Assembly: GCA_045627385.1 (NCBI GenBank)
Contig: JAZQNO010000004.1
Coordinates: forward strand, 1 to 64,000
DNA from: UBA1757 sp045627385
GTDB lineage: Bacteria > Bacteroidota > Bacteroidia > Bacteroidales > UBA1402
Length of the DNA stretch: 64,000 bases
Reading direction: 5' to 3'
The translations under genes and the position numbers were made by a program. The notes below the pieces were generated by a model that saw nothing but the letters and a program-made list of their open reading frames with translations, was not told where the DNA came from and searched no databases. Of the stretch, positions 43,181-52,698 are shown piece by piece (position 1 is the first letter of the stretch; every line of letters starts with the position of its first letter).

Positions 43181-44695
43181 TCACACCTTTTTTTCGCCCG
43201 CGCACTCTTCGCCCGCGCACGAGGGTTGCCTGGACCGGAAGTGGAAAAGGCTAAGACGGGTGACATTATCTTTGAACAGAACGGGCCTCTCGTCGGGGTT
43301 CATGCACTCCAGCCAAACATGACGGAGTCGGATGCGGTCGGCATGGCTGACGGAAAATCCCCAGGCGGGCTGGATGCCGTGGGCCGAGGGCTCCGGGTAG
43401 TTTTTACCGACGCCTCTTCCGTCGGGAGACGGCTTGTAGAAGAAGGGATTGCTGCCGCGCTGGCTGGTGACATCGTCAAGTGTGAGGCCTCCGCGGAATT
43501 GCACCGACAAGTGCGATATCTTCACATCGCGCACGGGATGATCCTCATAACCGGCTATCAGACAGGCATAGCGGCTGTCCACATCTTCTGCTTTCACCCG
43601 ACGGATGCGGATACGTCTGACAGAGGAAGGCGGCAGGTCGGAAGGGCCGCGCATGCGGTCGCCCAACCGGATGTATATCGGCGAATTGCAGATGTCGTTC
43701 ATCTTGATGTCCGACACGCGCACATCCTTGATTTCGGCACCGTCTACCGTTTCCAGAGCCAGCCCGCGGCAATGGGTGAAGGAGCAGTGGCGGATGCGGA
43801 TATGTCTGAACCCGCCATTGCTTTCCGTGCCCAGTTTGATGCGTCCGGTAGGTCCGTCGCGGTCGGGCGCCATCTGAGTGCTGACGGTGCAGGTACCGTC
43901 CAAGAGGCTGCCCACGTCGTAACCGCTGACATGGCAGTTTTCCACAAGCACATGCTCTGTAGGCTTGGGCCTGCCCAGAGCGTAGGAGCATTTCAGCACG
44001 ATGGCGTCGTCATTGACGGTGTTCACGCGACAGTTGCGTATGACCACATGTTCGCAACAGTCGATGTCAAAGGCGTCACGGTTGGTGTCGGCTGTGACGT
44101 TTTCGACAAGCAGATGGTCCACACCCGTCAGCAGAAGAGCGAAATGGCCGCAGGAAAGAAAACTCAGTCCGCTGATTCTCACCTTGTCGCATTCTTTCAA
44201 AGCCAATGCCTTGTTGGCCACAGACGGTCCCTGCCAGCCACGCCTGGGTTCGCCGCGCGACAGAACGCCGGTGCCGTCGATAAGACCTTCTCCTTCCAGC
44301 GCCACATCTTCGAGACATTCGCCCCAAAGCAGCGAATTGTGCCAATGGCTGTGGCCGAAATCCTGATAATGGGAATCGTTGGGTTCGGCATCGTCGTAGC
44401 CTTCCGTTTCCGTTACGGGAGCAGCTTTCAGAACGGCGCCTTTGTCGAAATGCAGGCAAACGTGGCTCTTCAGACGAATCGAATACGAAAGATAGATTCC
44501 CTCGGGCAGTCGGACCGTGCCGCCGCCTTCGGCAGCTGCCTTTTCGATGGCCGCATTGATAGCGTGCGAATCGATGGCGATACCATCGCCCAAGGCGCCA
44601 AAGTCTCGAACATTATAGACCTTGGCCGCATTCGCATGGACGACAACACTCAGGAGCAAACAGCACAAAAATTTCAGATATCGGGTTAAATCCAT
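43181..44695 (-). CDS. Glycoside hydrolase family 28 (polygalacturonase-like)
   Basis: A 504-residue exported enzyme with a signal peptide (MDLTRYLKFLCCLLLSVVVHANA). The parallel beta-helix starts with VYNVRDFGALGDGIAIDSHAIN, a pectin-lyase-fold entry. The catalytic region is NTVNDDAIVLKCS (the NxD and DD pair of GH28), and the later GRIKLGTESNGGFRHI is also typical. It should hydrolyse galacturonan or rhamnogalacturonan linkages in the periplasm. The C-terminus carries an in-frame 15-bp duplication (13-bp repeats at 43193 and 43208) encoding CAGEE-CAGEK. It follows PL11 by 1 nt and is the last gene of the pectin operon. Confidence 0.88.
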   Translation of the reverse strand: MDLTRYLKFLCCLLLSVVVHANAAKVYNVRDFGALGDGIAIDSHAINAAIEKAAAEGGGTVRLPEGIYLSYSIRLKSHVCLHFDKGAVLKAAPVTETEGYDDAEPNDSHYQDFGHSHWHNSLLWGECLEDVALEGEGLIDGTGVLSRGEPRRGWQGPSVANKALALKECDKVRISGLSFLSCGHFALLLTGVDHLLVENVTADTNRDAFDIDCCEHVVIRNCRVNTVNDDAIVLKCSYALGRPKPTEHVLVENCHVSGYDVGSLLDGTCTVSTQMAPDRDGPTGRIKLGTESNGGFRHIRIRHCSFTHCRGLALETVDGAEIKDVRVSDIKMNDICNSPIYIRLGDRMRGPSDLPPSSVRRIRIRRVKAEDVDSRYACLIAGYEDHPVRDVKISHLSVQFRGGLTLDDVTSQRGSNPFFYKPSPDGRGVGKNYPEPSAHGIQPAWGFSVSHADRIRLRHVWLECMNPDERPVLFKDNVTRLSLFHFRSRQPSCAGEECAGEKKV

Positions 44696-44696
44696 T

Positions 44697-46553
44697 TTAT
44701 TCTCCTATGTAATAAGATGTTATCGGTGACTGCGGATAGCCCATACTGCGGCTAATGACATAGTTGCGGTAGAGGGGATCCTGCATCAGAGTCACACGGC
44801 GGTCCTTGGCAGGCAGAGGCGTGGTGTAGATACGCAGTTCGTTCTGCACGGCGGTTACAATCTCTTCACGCCAGTCGCCTTCCAAGTCGGCGGTGAGCAC
44901 GATGCTGCCTTCGATGCCATTGTCCACGGCGACCGCTTTTTCATCGCTTCCGACGGCCGGCCATTTGACAACGGCCTGCGACCAGAAACGGCGGCGCATC
45001 AGTTCGGGAGAGGCGGCAGGGTCGATTTCTTCGCGTCCGAAGGTTTCTCGCAGCAGATCGCCGTCCCACCAGAGCCAGTCTCCTGTGGGCGGGATGTTGC
45101 CGTTGCGGCTCAGGTATTCGCCCGAAGCCGACAGCAGATAGCGGTCTGTACTGCCGCCTTTGCGGTCTTCTCCGCCGAAACATTCCAGACCGGGATGGGC
45201 CGGGTCGAAATCGGCCACCATTCCGCTGCCCACATGGAAGGTCTCATGACCGATTCCCCAGAGAAATTCGCCTGTGCGGGCATCGAACAGGCTGATGCCG
45301 CGGCCCTCCTCGTGCTTGGGTTCGAGACAGAAGAAACATTCCAGACCCGGCCGGTTGGGGTCGATGTCGGTCAGATAAATCTTGTCGGGATGTCCCAGTC
45401 CGGTAGACCAGAGCAGCGTGCCGTTGTCGTCGAGCATGCAGGAACCCAGCAGTATCTCATCGCGGCCGTCTTCATCTACATCGCCGCAGACCAGGCTGTG
45501 CGAACCCTGACTGCGCACGATGGGGTTTTCTTCGTCACCGTCCCAACGCCAGGCGCGCACAAGTTCGTCGCCCTTCAATTGCCAGGCATCCACCACCATC
45601 AGTTTGTAGGTGCCTCGGCAAGCCAGAATGAAGGGTGTCTTGCCGTCAAGAAAGGCGACTCCCATTTGATTGCGGTTCTGGCGGTTGAGGTTGCCGTACC
45701 GGAAATTGCGTTCGGGCCAGTCGGCACGGGCACGCACCTGGCCGGTCATTCCGTCGAGGACAGTGATGTATTCCTCACCCCATCCCACTCGTCCTGTGGA
45801 ATCCCTTTGCACGTTTTCACCGGCAGTTTTCATAGCCACCTCGGCCTTTCCGTCACCATCGAAATCGAAGGCGACAAAGGGAGAATACCATACGCCCGGT
45901 TCGATGCCCTGACCCAAATCGTAGGACCAAAGGAAAGTGCCGTCGGAAAGATAGGCCTGTATCTTATAGGTGAGTCCGTCGGTGATTCCCTGCGTGCCGG
46001 GATCCGTGCCGCGTGAAGGCGTGCGCAAGATGTAGTCGTAGGTGCCGTCGCCGTTCAGATCGGCCACCGCCAGTTTGCCCACCTGAGTGCCTTCCTGGAG
46101 CTTTATGCTGCGGTATTTGGTGGCCCATGAAGCCTTGAAAGGATTGGAACGCTCTCGGATTTTCCCCTTTTCATCGAGCAAAACCACCTGGTAGGAGGTG
46201 GATTCCGGGTCTGAGGGCATGGCACAGAAGAAATCGGTCGTCGCCGTTATCGGCTTGGAGCTTATACGGCGCGATTGGCCGTTGACAATCTGATAGACGT
46301 GGAAAGCCGCACCCTCCGGGTCGTCGGCCAAAAGGCGCCAGCTGAGGTGAAGCCTGCCGTCAGCGGCGGTTACGGCGGTCAGTCCGCGGTCCAGCGGTTC
46401 GCAAACGCGTTCGGTCAAGCCTCCGTCCACCGGGGCTTTGGCCTCGTGGCTAGGCTGGAGAATTTCGTAAAAATAATGTCTTTCCCGGAAGTCTTCGGCA
46501 AAGAGCAGACCGGCGGAAACAGACAACAAAATAAAAAGATTAAGTTTTTTCAT
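44697..46553 (-). CDS. Polysaccharide lyase family 11 rhamnogalacturonan lyase
   Basis: A 618-residue exported lyase with a signal peptide (MKKLNLFILLSVSAGLLFA). The N-terminal fibronectin-like part (LDRGLTAVTAADGRLHLSWRLL) is followed by an eight-bladed propeller with calcium-binding loops: ADLNGDGTYDY, FDFDGDGKAEVAMK, GDVDEDGRDEI. The PL11 signatures SRGTDPGTQ, NRNQMGVAFLDG and GHPDKIYLTDIDPNRPGLECF (in parts) are clear. It cleaves the rhamnogalacturonan-I backbone by beta-elimination. It sits 19 nt after the CBM9/PKD-like gene. Confidence 0.92.
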   Translation of the reverse strand: MKKLNLFILLSVSAGLLFAEDFRERHYFYEILQPSHEAKAPVDGGLTERVCEPLDRGLTAVTAADGRLHLSWRLLADDPEGAAFHVYQIVNGQSRRISSKPITATTDFFCAMPSDPESTSYQVVLLDEKGKIRERSNPFKASWATKYRSIKLQEGTQVGKLAVADLNGDGTYDYILRTPSRGTDPGTQGITDGLTYKIQAYLSDGTFLWSYDLGQGIEPGVWYSPFVAFDFDGDGKAEVAMKTAGENVQRDSTGRVGWGEEYITVLDGMTGQVRARADWPERNFRYGNLNRQNRNQMGVAFLDGKTPFILACRGTYKLMVVDAWQLKGDELVRAWRWDGDEENPIVRSQGSHSLVCGDVDEDGRDEILLGSCMLDDNGTLLWSTGLGHPDKIYLTDIDPNRPGLECFFCLEPKHEEGRGISLFDARTGEFLWGIGHETFHVGSGMVADFDPAHPGLECFGGEDRKGGSTDRYLLSASGEYLSRNGNIPPTGDWLWWDGDLLRETFGREEIDPAASPELMRRRFWSQAVVKWPAVGSDEKAVAVDNGIEGSIVLTADLEGDWREEIVTAVQNELRIYTTPLPAKDRRVTLMQDPLYRNYVISRSMGYPQSPITSYYIGE

Positions 46554-46572
46554 CTATGTATATGTTTAAAGG

Positions 46573-47715
46573 TTAATCGTATGGATTTGACGATGGATGC
46601 AGCCTGTCACGCACGGTCACCTCCCACACTTTGCAGCAGCGGGATTTCCCGGCCGGGCCATCTACGTAGAGAGTAACCACATAGTGTACATTGTCTTGGG
46701 CGTATGTATGGATTGGATTCTGCTCAGTCGAAGTCGTGCCGTCGCCGAAGTCCCACAGCCACGAAGTGACAGGTCCGTAGGTTTTGTCTTGAAACACCAC
46801 CGTTCGGGTGTCGCGGATGTTGGTGAAAGTCCAGTCGCATTCAATCGGGCGGCGGAATTGCTTTTCGATTGGCATCAGCGTGAACAGACGTTCCATGGAA
46901 GCGTTTCCGAACATCTGATGATACTTAGACAAATTCCAAAAACCGCTGTTTCCCTTGCCGCCGTCATAGTCAATGACCGCCCAACACAGACCGATTTTCT
47001 TGCCTTCGTAAAGCCGGCTTTCGACCGATTTGGCCGGTCCTTCCGGACTGGCATAATCAAAGGGGGTGATGTAGAATTCAAAGCGGAGGATGCCACTTTC
47101 ACCATGCTTGAACGAATAGTCATAGGCATAGTTGGCGTAAGGAAGTTCCTTAAGCCATTGTTGTGTACCCCAGACCATTGTCCAAGACTTACCTTCGGTC
47201 GGAGGAGTCATTATATGATAATTCTGAGCATGGATATTCTGGAATTCAAAGAAAGACTCGAGACGCGTTTTGGCTTCGCTGTTGAGTCGGAATTCATCGG
47301 TATGGGGACCGCCCGAAAGGTCTGCATCGACCACAATTTCGTAAGTGTCGTTGCGAAGGCCCAATTGGTCGAAATCCCAATAGTCGTCATAGGCCTCGTA
47401 ATAGAAATACAGGCGGTTGAGACCAGCCACCCAACCGACTTTCACTTTGATATCCAAAGTCGAACGGTCAATGCTTTTGTGTTTGCCGCTGTCGTCCCAC
47501 ATTTCATCCATGCCGATCACATACGAATCGGGGACTATATCCCAGTCGGAAAAATCGCCGTCGATACGCGGAATGGCTGTGCGCGGAAACTGAAAGACAG
47601 CGAAACCCGGCTCTCTGACCTGAATGTCACGAGCCTTATTCTCCTGAGCCATGCAGGCCGTCTGTGCAAGCATCAATCCAAAACCCAGAACTGTAATAAA
47701 CCGCATTGTCTTCAT
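46573..47715 (-). CDS. Exported CBM9/DOMON-like protein with C-terminal PKD domain
   Basis: A 380-residue exported protein. The start at 47715 gives a signal peptide (MKTMRFITVLGFGLMLAQTACMAQ). Residues 45-270 resemble carbohydrate-binding family 9-like (DOMON) domains: IPRIDGDFSDWDIVPDS, LDIKVKVGWVAGLNRLYFYYEA, TYEIVVDADLSGG. Residues about 290-370 are a PKD domain (VTSWLWDFGDGTTSTEQNPIHTY). No catalytic motif was found. It may bind pectic glycans for the neighbouring hydrolases. It begins 4 nt after the GH35-like gene. Confidence 0.78.
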   Translation of the reverse strand: MKTMRFITVLGFGLMLAQTACMAQENKARDIQVREPGFAVFQFPRTAIPRIDGDFSDWDIVPDSYVIGMDEMWDDSGKHKSIDRSTLDIKVKVGWVAGLNRLYFYYEAYDDYWDFDQLGLRNDTYEIVVDADLSGGPHTDEFRLNSEAKTRLESFFEFQNIHAQNYHIMTPPTEGKSWTMVWGTQQWLKELPYANYAYDYSFKHGESGILRFEFYITPFDYASPEGPAKSVESRLYEGKKIGLCWAVIDYDGGKGNSGFWNLSKYHQMFGNASMERLFTLMPIEKQFRRPIECDWTFTNIRDTRTVVFQDKTYGPVTSWLWDFGDGTTSTEQNPIHTYAQDNVHYVVTLYVDGPAGKSRCCKVWEVTVRDRLHPSSNPYD

Positions 47716-47719
47716 CACT

Positions 47720-49450
47720 TCAATAGCTGAAAAGTTCGACCCTGATGCATTCTGGCTTCGGACGGGCAAAATTCAGGCCCTGACCCGAATAGCCTTCATC
47801 GACCGCATAAAGCAAGTCATAGCGAAGTTGGATTTCGTCCCCGTTGAGCCAGCGGAGTTCCTGCCAACAGCCGTTTTCATCGAATATTCCTTCGGTAACC
47901 TTGGCCAAGCCAATGATGTCATTCCCTTCCGCTGGAAGAAAAGTGACGCGAGCATTGGAACCCAAAAACAAATAGGAATTCTCTTCTTTTATAGCAATCA
48001 CATATCCCATGGCGTCGGGATTGTACGTTCCGCCCGTCAGCTGAGGAGCGCCTCCGTTGCGCATGCCGCTCGAAACCAGTTCGCAGCCGATACGCACATC
48101 GCCCAGCAGGATTTCGTCTTTCACTTTCATCGGATGACTTCCCTTCAGCCAGGCGGCGCCGATGCGGCCTTCGGCCTGAGCTTTGAGAATGATGTCGGAC
48201 ATGCGGCCTGCTGTCTGATAAAATTCACGGAAAGATTGGTTGTCGGGCGAAAGACAGTTGGATTCGAATCCAAACGGAGAATAACCGATGGCACCCATCG
48301 CTCCAATGGCGTAGGCGGCATTGGCCGCGCCGTTCTGTCCAGCACGCGATTCCGGAATGAAGACAGGATTTCCGTTGCGGCTGTACATTTGGAGAATCTG
48401 CGGGAAATCGTTCAGATAAATGTCCGGACACAAAAAGTCGATATGCGGCGCGGCAGCGCGCCAGATATCGTGATTTTGAGCCTGAGGGCCCCCGGAAGGA
48501 TAGTTGCCGGGGCGAGTGTCTTCGGGTTGCACAATCCAGGCATTGACAAAGGTGGGCAAATTATATTCGGCCTTACCGGCTGCTGTAACCAGGTCCATGT
48601 AGGATGCGTAGTTCCATGCCATGAATATCTCCTCGGCGCGGTCATTGTCGCCAAACACATCTTCCCACGTGCCGGATGTCTTGCACCCACGGCTTTTCCA
48701 AGCTTGAAGTGTTTCTGGAAGCAGATTGTCCCTGTGTGTTTCCAGATATCCGGTCAAAGCTCGCGGCACTTCGCCAGCGAATGCCTTTTCAGCCAGCGGA
48801 CAGTAGTCACGCGGATACCCGTGCAGCCCAACTTCATTTTCCATCTGAATCATTATGACCGTCTGTTCGTCTCCGTCCACTTCTTTAAGATGGCGCATCA
48901 GGGCGGCAAAAGCCCTGGCATCGGCTTTAGCCGTCTCCATTCCCAAAGTACTGAGAATGGGCAGTTTCTTACCGTCTGGCGTCTCTGCCAGCGGAAATCT
49001 GGCAGTGTCGCGTTTGACCCATACAGGCGTGTAACTGGTGATACCGTTTTTCCAACTGCCGAACCACAAGACCGCCAGTTTCATCCGATGCTCGCGGGCA
49101 TCAGCCAGCAGTGCGTCGACCACAGCGAAATCGAACACACCTTCCTGCGGCTCGGTCTGTTCCCAAGACACCACAGCTAACACCGTGTTCACACCAGTCT
49201 GCGCCAGCTGATCCCAACAGGAAGCCATATAGGTGCGGCTGGACGAGGAGGAGTTGCGAAGTTCGCAACCCAGCACCAGCCAGGGTTCTCCCTTTACAAT
49301 CAGTTGGGTCACATCGCCACGTTTCTCCAAATGTGGAATTTCGCCCGCAGTCAGACCGGTATCTGACTTTCCGTTGCATGAAATCATGCCGGACAGGACT
49401 AGGGCAAGGACGAGACAGCCGGCGATTCGGAAAAGAAAAGATTGTTTCAT
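47720..49450 (-). CDS. GH35-like beta-galactosidase lipoprotein with DUF5597
   Basis: A 576-residue lipoprotein (signal peptide with Cys25 in GMISCNG). The catalytic TIM barrel resembles GH35/GH42: FGSWKNGITSYTPVW, the acid/base Glu in IMIQMENEVGLHG and a second Glu in NPVFIPESRAG. The C-terminal beta region matches DUF5597. The likely role is removal of beta-galactose side chains of pectin or arabinogalactan outside the cytosol. The start at 49450 gives a normal lipoprotein signal; an upstream ATG adds ten polar residues. It is the first gene of the pectin operon, divergent from xylA. Confidence 0.85.
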   Translation of the reverse strand: MKQSFLFRIAGCLVLALVLSGMISCNGKSDTGLTAGEIPHLEKRGDVTQLIVKGEPWLVLGCELRNSSSSSRTYMASCWDQLAQTGVNTVLAVVSWEQTEPQEGVFDFAVVDALLADAREHRMKLAVLWFGSWKNGITSYTPVWVKRDTARFPLAETPDGKKLPILSTLGMETAKADARAFAALMRHLKEVDGDEQTVIMIQMENEVGLHGYPRDYCPLAEKAFAGEVPRALTGYLETHRDNLLPETLQAWKSRGCKTSGTWEDVFGDNDRAEEIFMAWNYASYMDLVTAAGKAEYNLPTFVNAWIVQPEDTRPGNYPSGGPQAQNHDIWRAAAPHIDFLCPDIYLNDFPQILQMYSRNGNPVFIPESRAGQNGAANAAYAIGAMGAIGYSPFGFESNCLSPDNQSFREFYQTAGRMSDIILKAQAEGRIGAAWLKGSHPMKVKDEILLGDVRIGCELVSSGMRNGGAPQLTGGTYNPDAMGYVIAIKEENSYLFLGSNARVTFLPAEGNDIIGLAKVTEGIFDENGCWQELRWLNGDEIQLRYDLLYAVDEGYSGQGLNFARPKPECIRVELFSY

Positions 49451-49484
49451 ATCTGCAATGTATTCATTCAAATGATTCAATCTT

Positions 49485-49492
49485 CAAACATA
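49485..49492 (-). promoter_or_regulatory. -7 element for the pectin operon
   Basis: On the minus strand TATGTTTG fits TAnnTTTG, 34 nt before the GH35-like start at 49450. A -33 TTTG at the right distance was not found. Confidence 0.5.
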
Positions 49493-49597
49493 CTATTATT
49501 ATGGCCGAATTCCTACTGTTTTGCCCTCAGATAAACCACATTTGAAAATATCTCCATGAAATGTACGATAATGCATCCGACATATGAGAGAAAACAT

Positions 49598-49605
49598 TAT
49601 CTTTG
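49598..49605 (+). promoter_or_regulatory. -7 element TATCTTTG of xylA
   Basis: TATCTTTG fits the -7 consensus and ends 37 nt before the xylA ATG at 49643. Together with the minus-strand element at 49485-49492 it makes this a divergent promoter region of about 190 bp. Confidence 0.6.
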
Positions 49606-49642
49606 CGTGATTAGATTATTACAACTCCTAAATATCGAGAAA

Positions 49643-50956
49643 ATGGCAAAAGAGTATTTCCCTGAGATTGAAAAAATCAAATTTGAAGGTAAGGACAGTA
49701 AAAATCCTATGGCGTATCATTACTATGACGCCAACAAAGTGATAATGGGCAAGAAGATGAGCGAATGGCTCAAGTTCGCCATGGCCTGGTGGCATACGCT
49801 CTGTGCAGAAGGTTCCGACCAGTTCGGTCCCGGCACAAAGACTTTCCCCTGGAACGCCGCAGCCTGCCCCATCCAAGCCGCTAAAGACAAAGTTGACGCC
49901 GGTTTCGAAATTATGCAGAAACTGGGGATCGAATACTACTGCTTCCACGATGTCGACCTTGTCGCAGAGGCTCCGACCATCGATGAATACGAGAAAAATC
50001 TGAAGGAAATCGTGGCTTACCTCAAGCAGAAACAGGCCGAAACCGGCATCAAGCTGCTGTGGGGCACTGCCAATGTCTTCGGTCACAAGCGCTATATGAA
50101 CGGCGCCAGCACCAACCCCGATTTCGACGTTGTCGCCCGCGCCATCGTCCAGATTAAGAACGCCATCGACGCCACCATCGAACTGGGTGGAAGCAACTAT
50201 GTGTTCTGGGGTGGACGCGAAGGCTACATGAGCCTGCTCAACACCGACCAGAAACGCGAAAAGGAGCATATGGCCACCATGCTGACCATGGCCCGCGACT
50301 ACGCCCGCGGCAAAGGATTCAAAGGCACTTTCCTGATCGAGCCCAAGCCTATGGAACCCACCAAGCATCAGTATGACGTCGACACCGAAACGGTCATCGG
50401 TTTCCTCAAAGCCCACAATTTGGACAAGGATTTCAAGGTGAATATCGAAGTGAACCATGCCACATTGGCCGGACACACCTTCGAACACGAACTGGCCTGC
50501 GCCGTTGACGCCGGCATGCTCGGCAGCATCGACGCCAACCGCGGCGACTATCAGAACGGCTGGGACACCGACCAGTTCCCCATCGACAACTATGAACTTG
50601 TCCAGGCCATGATGCAGATCATCCGCAACGGCGGTTTCGGCAACGGCGGCACCAACTTCGATGCCAAGACCCGTCGCAACAGCACCGATCTGGAAGACAT
50701 CTTCATCGCCCACATCGCCGGTATGGATGTGATGGCACGCGCTCTGGAGAACGCTGCCGAAATCCTCGAAAAGAGCCCCATCCCCGCCATGGTCAAAGAA
50801 CGTTACAGCAGTTTCGACAGCGGCGAAGGCAAGCGCTTCGAAGAAGGCAAGATGACGTTTGAAGAGGCCTACGAATACGGCAAGAAAGTCGGTGAGCCCA
50901 AACAGACCAGCGGCAAACAGGAACTTTACGAAGCCATCGTCAACATGTACTGCTGA
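49643..50956 (+). CDS. xylA: Xylose isomerase
   Basis: A 437-residue class II xylose isomerase (D-xylose to D-xylulose, also glucose to fructose). The start at 49643 (MAKEYFPEIEKIKFEG) matches the family and leaves room for the promoter. Key parts are the catalytic His in YYCFHDVDLV, NYVFWGGREGYMSLLNTD, the metal-binding FLIEPKPMEPTKHQYD and NIEVNHATLAGHTFEHEL, and the C-terminal FIAHIAGMDVMARAL. It feeds pentoses released from plant polysaccharide into central metabolism. No xylulokinase gene is adjacent. The Na/Pi transporter gene follows 35 nt later. Confidence 0.95.
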   Translation: MAKEYFPEIEKIKFEGKDSKNPMAYHYYDANKVIMGKKMSEWLKFAMAWWHTLCAEGSDQFGPGTKTFPWNAAACPIQAAKDKVDAGFEIMQKLGIEYYCFHDVDLVAEAPTIDEYEKNLKEIVAYLKQKQAETGIKLLWGTANVFGHKRYMNGASTNPDFDVVARAIVQIKNAIDATIELGGSNYVFWGGREGYMSLLNTDQKREKEHMATMLTMARDYARGKGFKGTFLIEPKPMEPTKHQYDVDTETVIGFLKAHNLDKDFKVNIEVNHATLAGHTFEHELACAVDAGMLGSIDANRGDYQNGWDTDQFPIDNYELVQAMMQIIRNGGFGNGGTNFDAKTRRNSTDLEDIFIAHIAGMDVMARALENAAEILEKSPIPAMVKERYSSFDSGEGKRFEEGKMTFEEAYEYGKKVGEPKQTSGKQELYEAIVNMYC

Positions 50957-50991
50957 CACCTGCTGTCCACATACATCGATGACAATCTGAT

Positions 50992-52698
50992 ATGCTGATC
51001 ACTCTCCTGAAACTGTTGGGATGTCTAGCTCTGCTCATGTTCGGCATGAAGACCATGAGCGAAGCACTTCAGAAACTCACCGGCGGCCATCTGCGAAACA
51101 TTATGGGCGCCATGACCAAGAACCGTTTTACGGGTCTGCTCACGGGTACTGTAGTGACCGCAGCCATCCAGTCATCCACCGCTACCACGGTGCTCACCGT
51201 CAGTTTTGTCAATGCCGGGCTGCTCAGTCTGAGACAGGCCATTTCCGTAATCATGGGTGCCAATATCGGCACCACCGTCACGGCTTGGATTATGGCCTTG
51301 TTCGGCTTCCAACTGAACATGAGCAATTTTGTCTGGCCTTTTTTCCTGCTGGGAATCGTTCTTATTTGGCAGAAGAAGAATTCATTCAAATCGGTCGGTG
51401 AATTCCTGTTCGGATTCTCCTTCCTGTTTTTGGCCCTATGCACGCTGCGAGAGAATGCACGCGACATGGACCTGGCCAGCAATCAGGCGGTCATTGATTT
51501 TTTCTCATCGTTCAATCCCGACAGTTTCTGGACCACTATCTTGTTTCTGTTCATCGGCGGCGTGCTGACTATGTGTGTGCAGTCGTCAGCAGCCATCATG
51601 GCCATCACCATGCTGCTGTGTTCGGCGGGTGTCATGCCTATCTATCAGGGTATTGCCTTGGTTATGGGTGAGAATATCGGTACCACCGTCACATCGAACA
51701 TCGCAGCACTGAACGCTTCCACGCAAGCTCGTAGAGCCGCATTGACGCATCTGATATTCAATGTATTCGGTGTGGTTTGGGTGCTCTGCATATTCCATCC
51801 CTTCGTCAATATGGTCTGCTCGTTCGTCGGTTTCGACCCGTACTTCGTCCCTCAGAACGAAGAGGAAATCATTCAGAACGGCATTCTGGTGAACTACGCG
51901 CTTTGCGCCTTCCATACCTCATTCAACTTGTGCAATGTGTTCATCCTCATTTGGTTCATCAAGCCTTTCGAGCGCTTGGTCAGCCACTTTATCAAGACGA
52001 AGAAAGAAGAGGACGAACACTTGAAGTTCATCACCGGAGGTATCCTTTCGACGGCAGAAATCTCTCTGTTGGAGGCTCGTAAGGAAATCAACCATTTCGC
52101 CGAGAGATCCCGCAGGATGTTCGGTTTTCTGCCCGAACTCATCAAACTGAAGAACGAGGAGGAGTTTTCCAAACTGTTCGCGCGCACCGAGAAGTACGAA
52201 GGTATCAGTGACAACATGGAAATCGAAATCGGCAACTACCTGAGCAAGGTGTCTGAAGGTCGTCTGAGTCCGGAAGGCAAGAACACCATCCGCTGCATGC
52301 TCCGGGAAATTTCCGAGATAGAGAGTATCTGCGACAGCTGCTACAACATCGCCCGCGCCATCAACAACAAGTTCCGCAACAAGGAGCGTTTCACGGCCGA
52401 GCAGAACAAGCGGCTCGAGCATATGTTCGAACTCTGTGACAAAGCTCTCGCCCAGATGATCAGTCTGCTGGTCGAAGGTCAGGAGAAAGTCGATCCGCTT
52501 GAATCGCTCAATATCGAGAACGAAATAAACGCCTATCGAACTCAGTTGAAGGAGAACAATGTCAGCGACATCAATGACAACAAGTATCCATACGGAATCG
52601 GTGCCCGATTTATGGACATCATCGTCGACTGCGAGAAATTAGGCGACTATGTCATCAACGTGGTAGAAGCTCACATCGACCGAAAAATGACGGTATGA
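50992..52698 (+). CDS. Na/Pi-cotransporter family protein with PhoU-like tail
   Basis: A 568-residue membrane protein of the NptA/YjbB type. The two inverted repeats carry the family motifs QSSTATTVLTVSFVNAGLL near residue 65 and QSSAAIMAITMLLCSAGVM near 200, each followed by GANIGTTVTAWI or GENIGTTVTSNI. Residues about 345-565 form a cytosolic PhoU-like helical domain (EISEIESICDSCYNIARAI). It probably imports phosphate with sodium, or exports phosphate. Its stop overlaps the yitT-family start by 4 nt. Confidence 0.92.
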   Translation: MLITLLKLLGCLALLMFGMKTMSEALQKLTGGHLRNIMGAMTKNRFTGLLTGTVVTAAIQSSTATTVLTVSFVNAGLLSLRQAISVIMGANIGTTVTAWIMALFGFQLNMSNFVWPFFLLGIVLIWQKKNSFKSVGEFLFGFSFLFLALCTLRENARDMDLASNQAVIDFFSSFNPDSFWTTILFLFIGGVLTMCVQSSAAIMAITMLLCSAGVMPIYQGIALVMGENIGTTVTSNIAALNASTQARRAALTHLIFNVFGVVWVLCIFHPFVNMVCSFVGFDPYFVPQNEEEIIQNGILVNYALCAFHTSFNLCNVFILIWFIKPFERLVSHFIKTKKEEDEHLKFITGGILSTAEISLLEARKEINHFAERSRRMFGFLPELIKLKNEEEFSKLFARTEKYEGISDNMEIEIGNYLSKVSEGRLSPEGKNTIRCMLREISEIESICDSCYNIARAINNKFRNKERFTAEQNKRLEHMFELCDKALAQMISLLVEGQEKVDPLESLNIENEINAYRTQLKENNVSDINDNKYPYGIGARFMDIIVDCEKLGDYVINVVEAHIDRKMTV

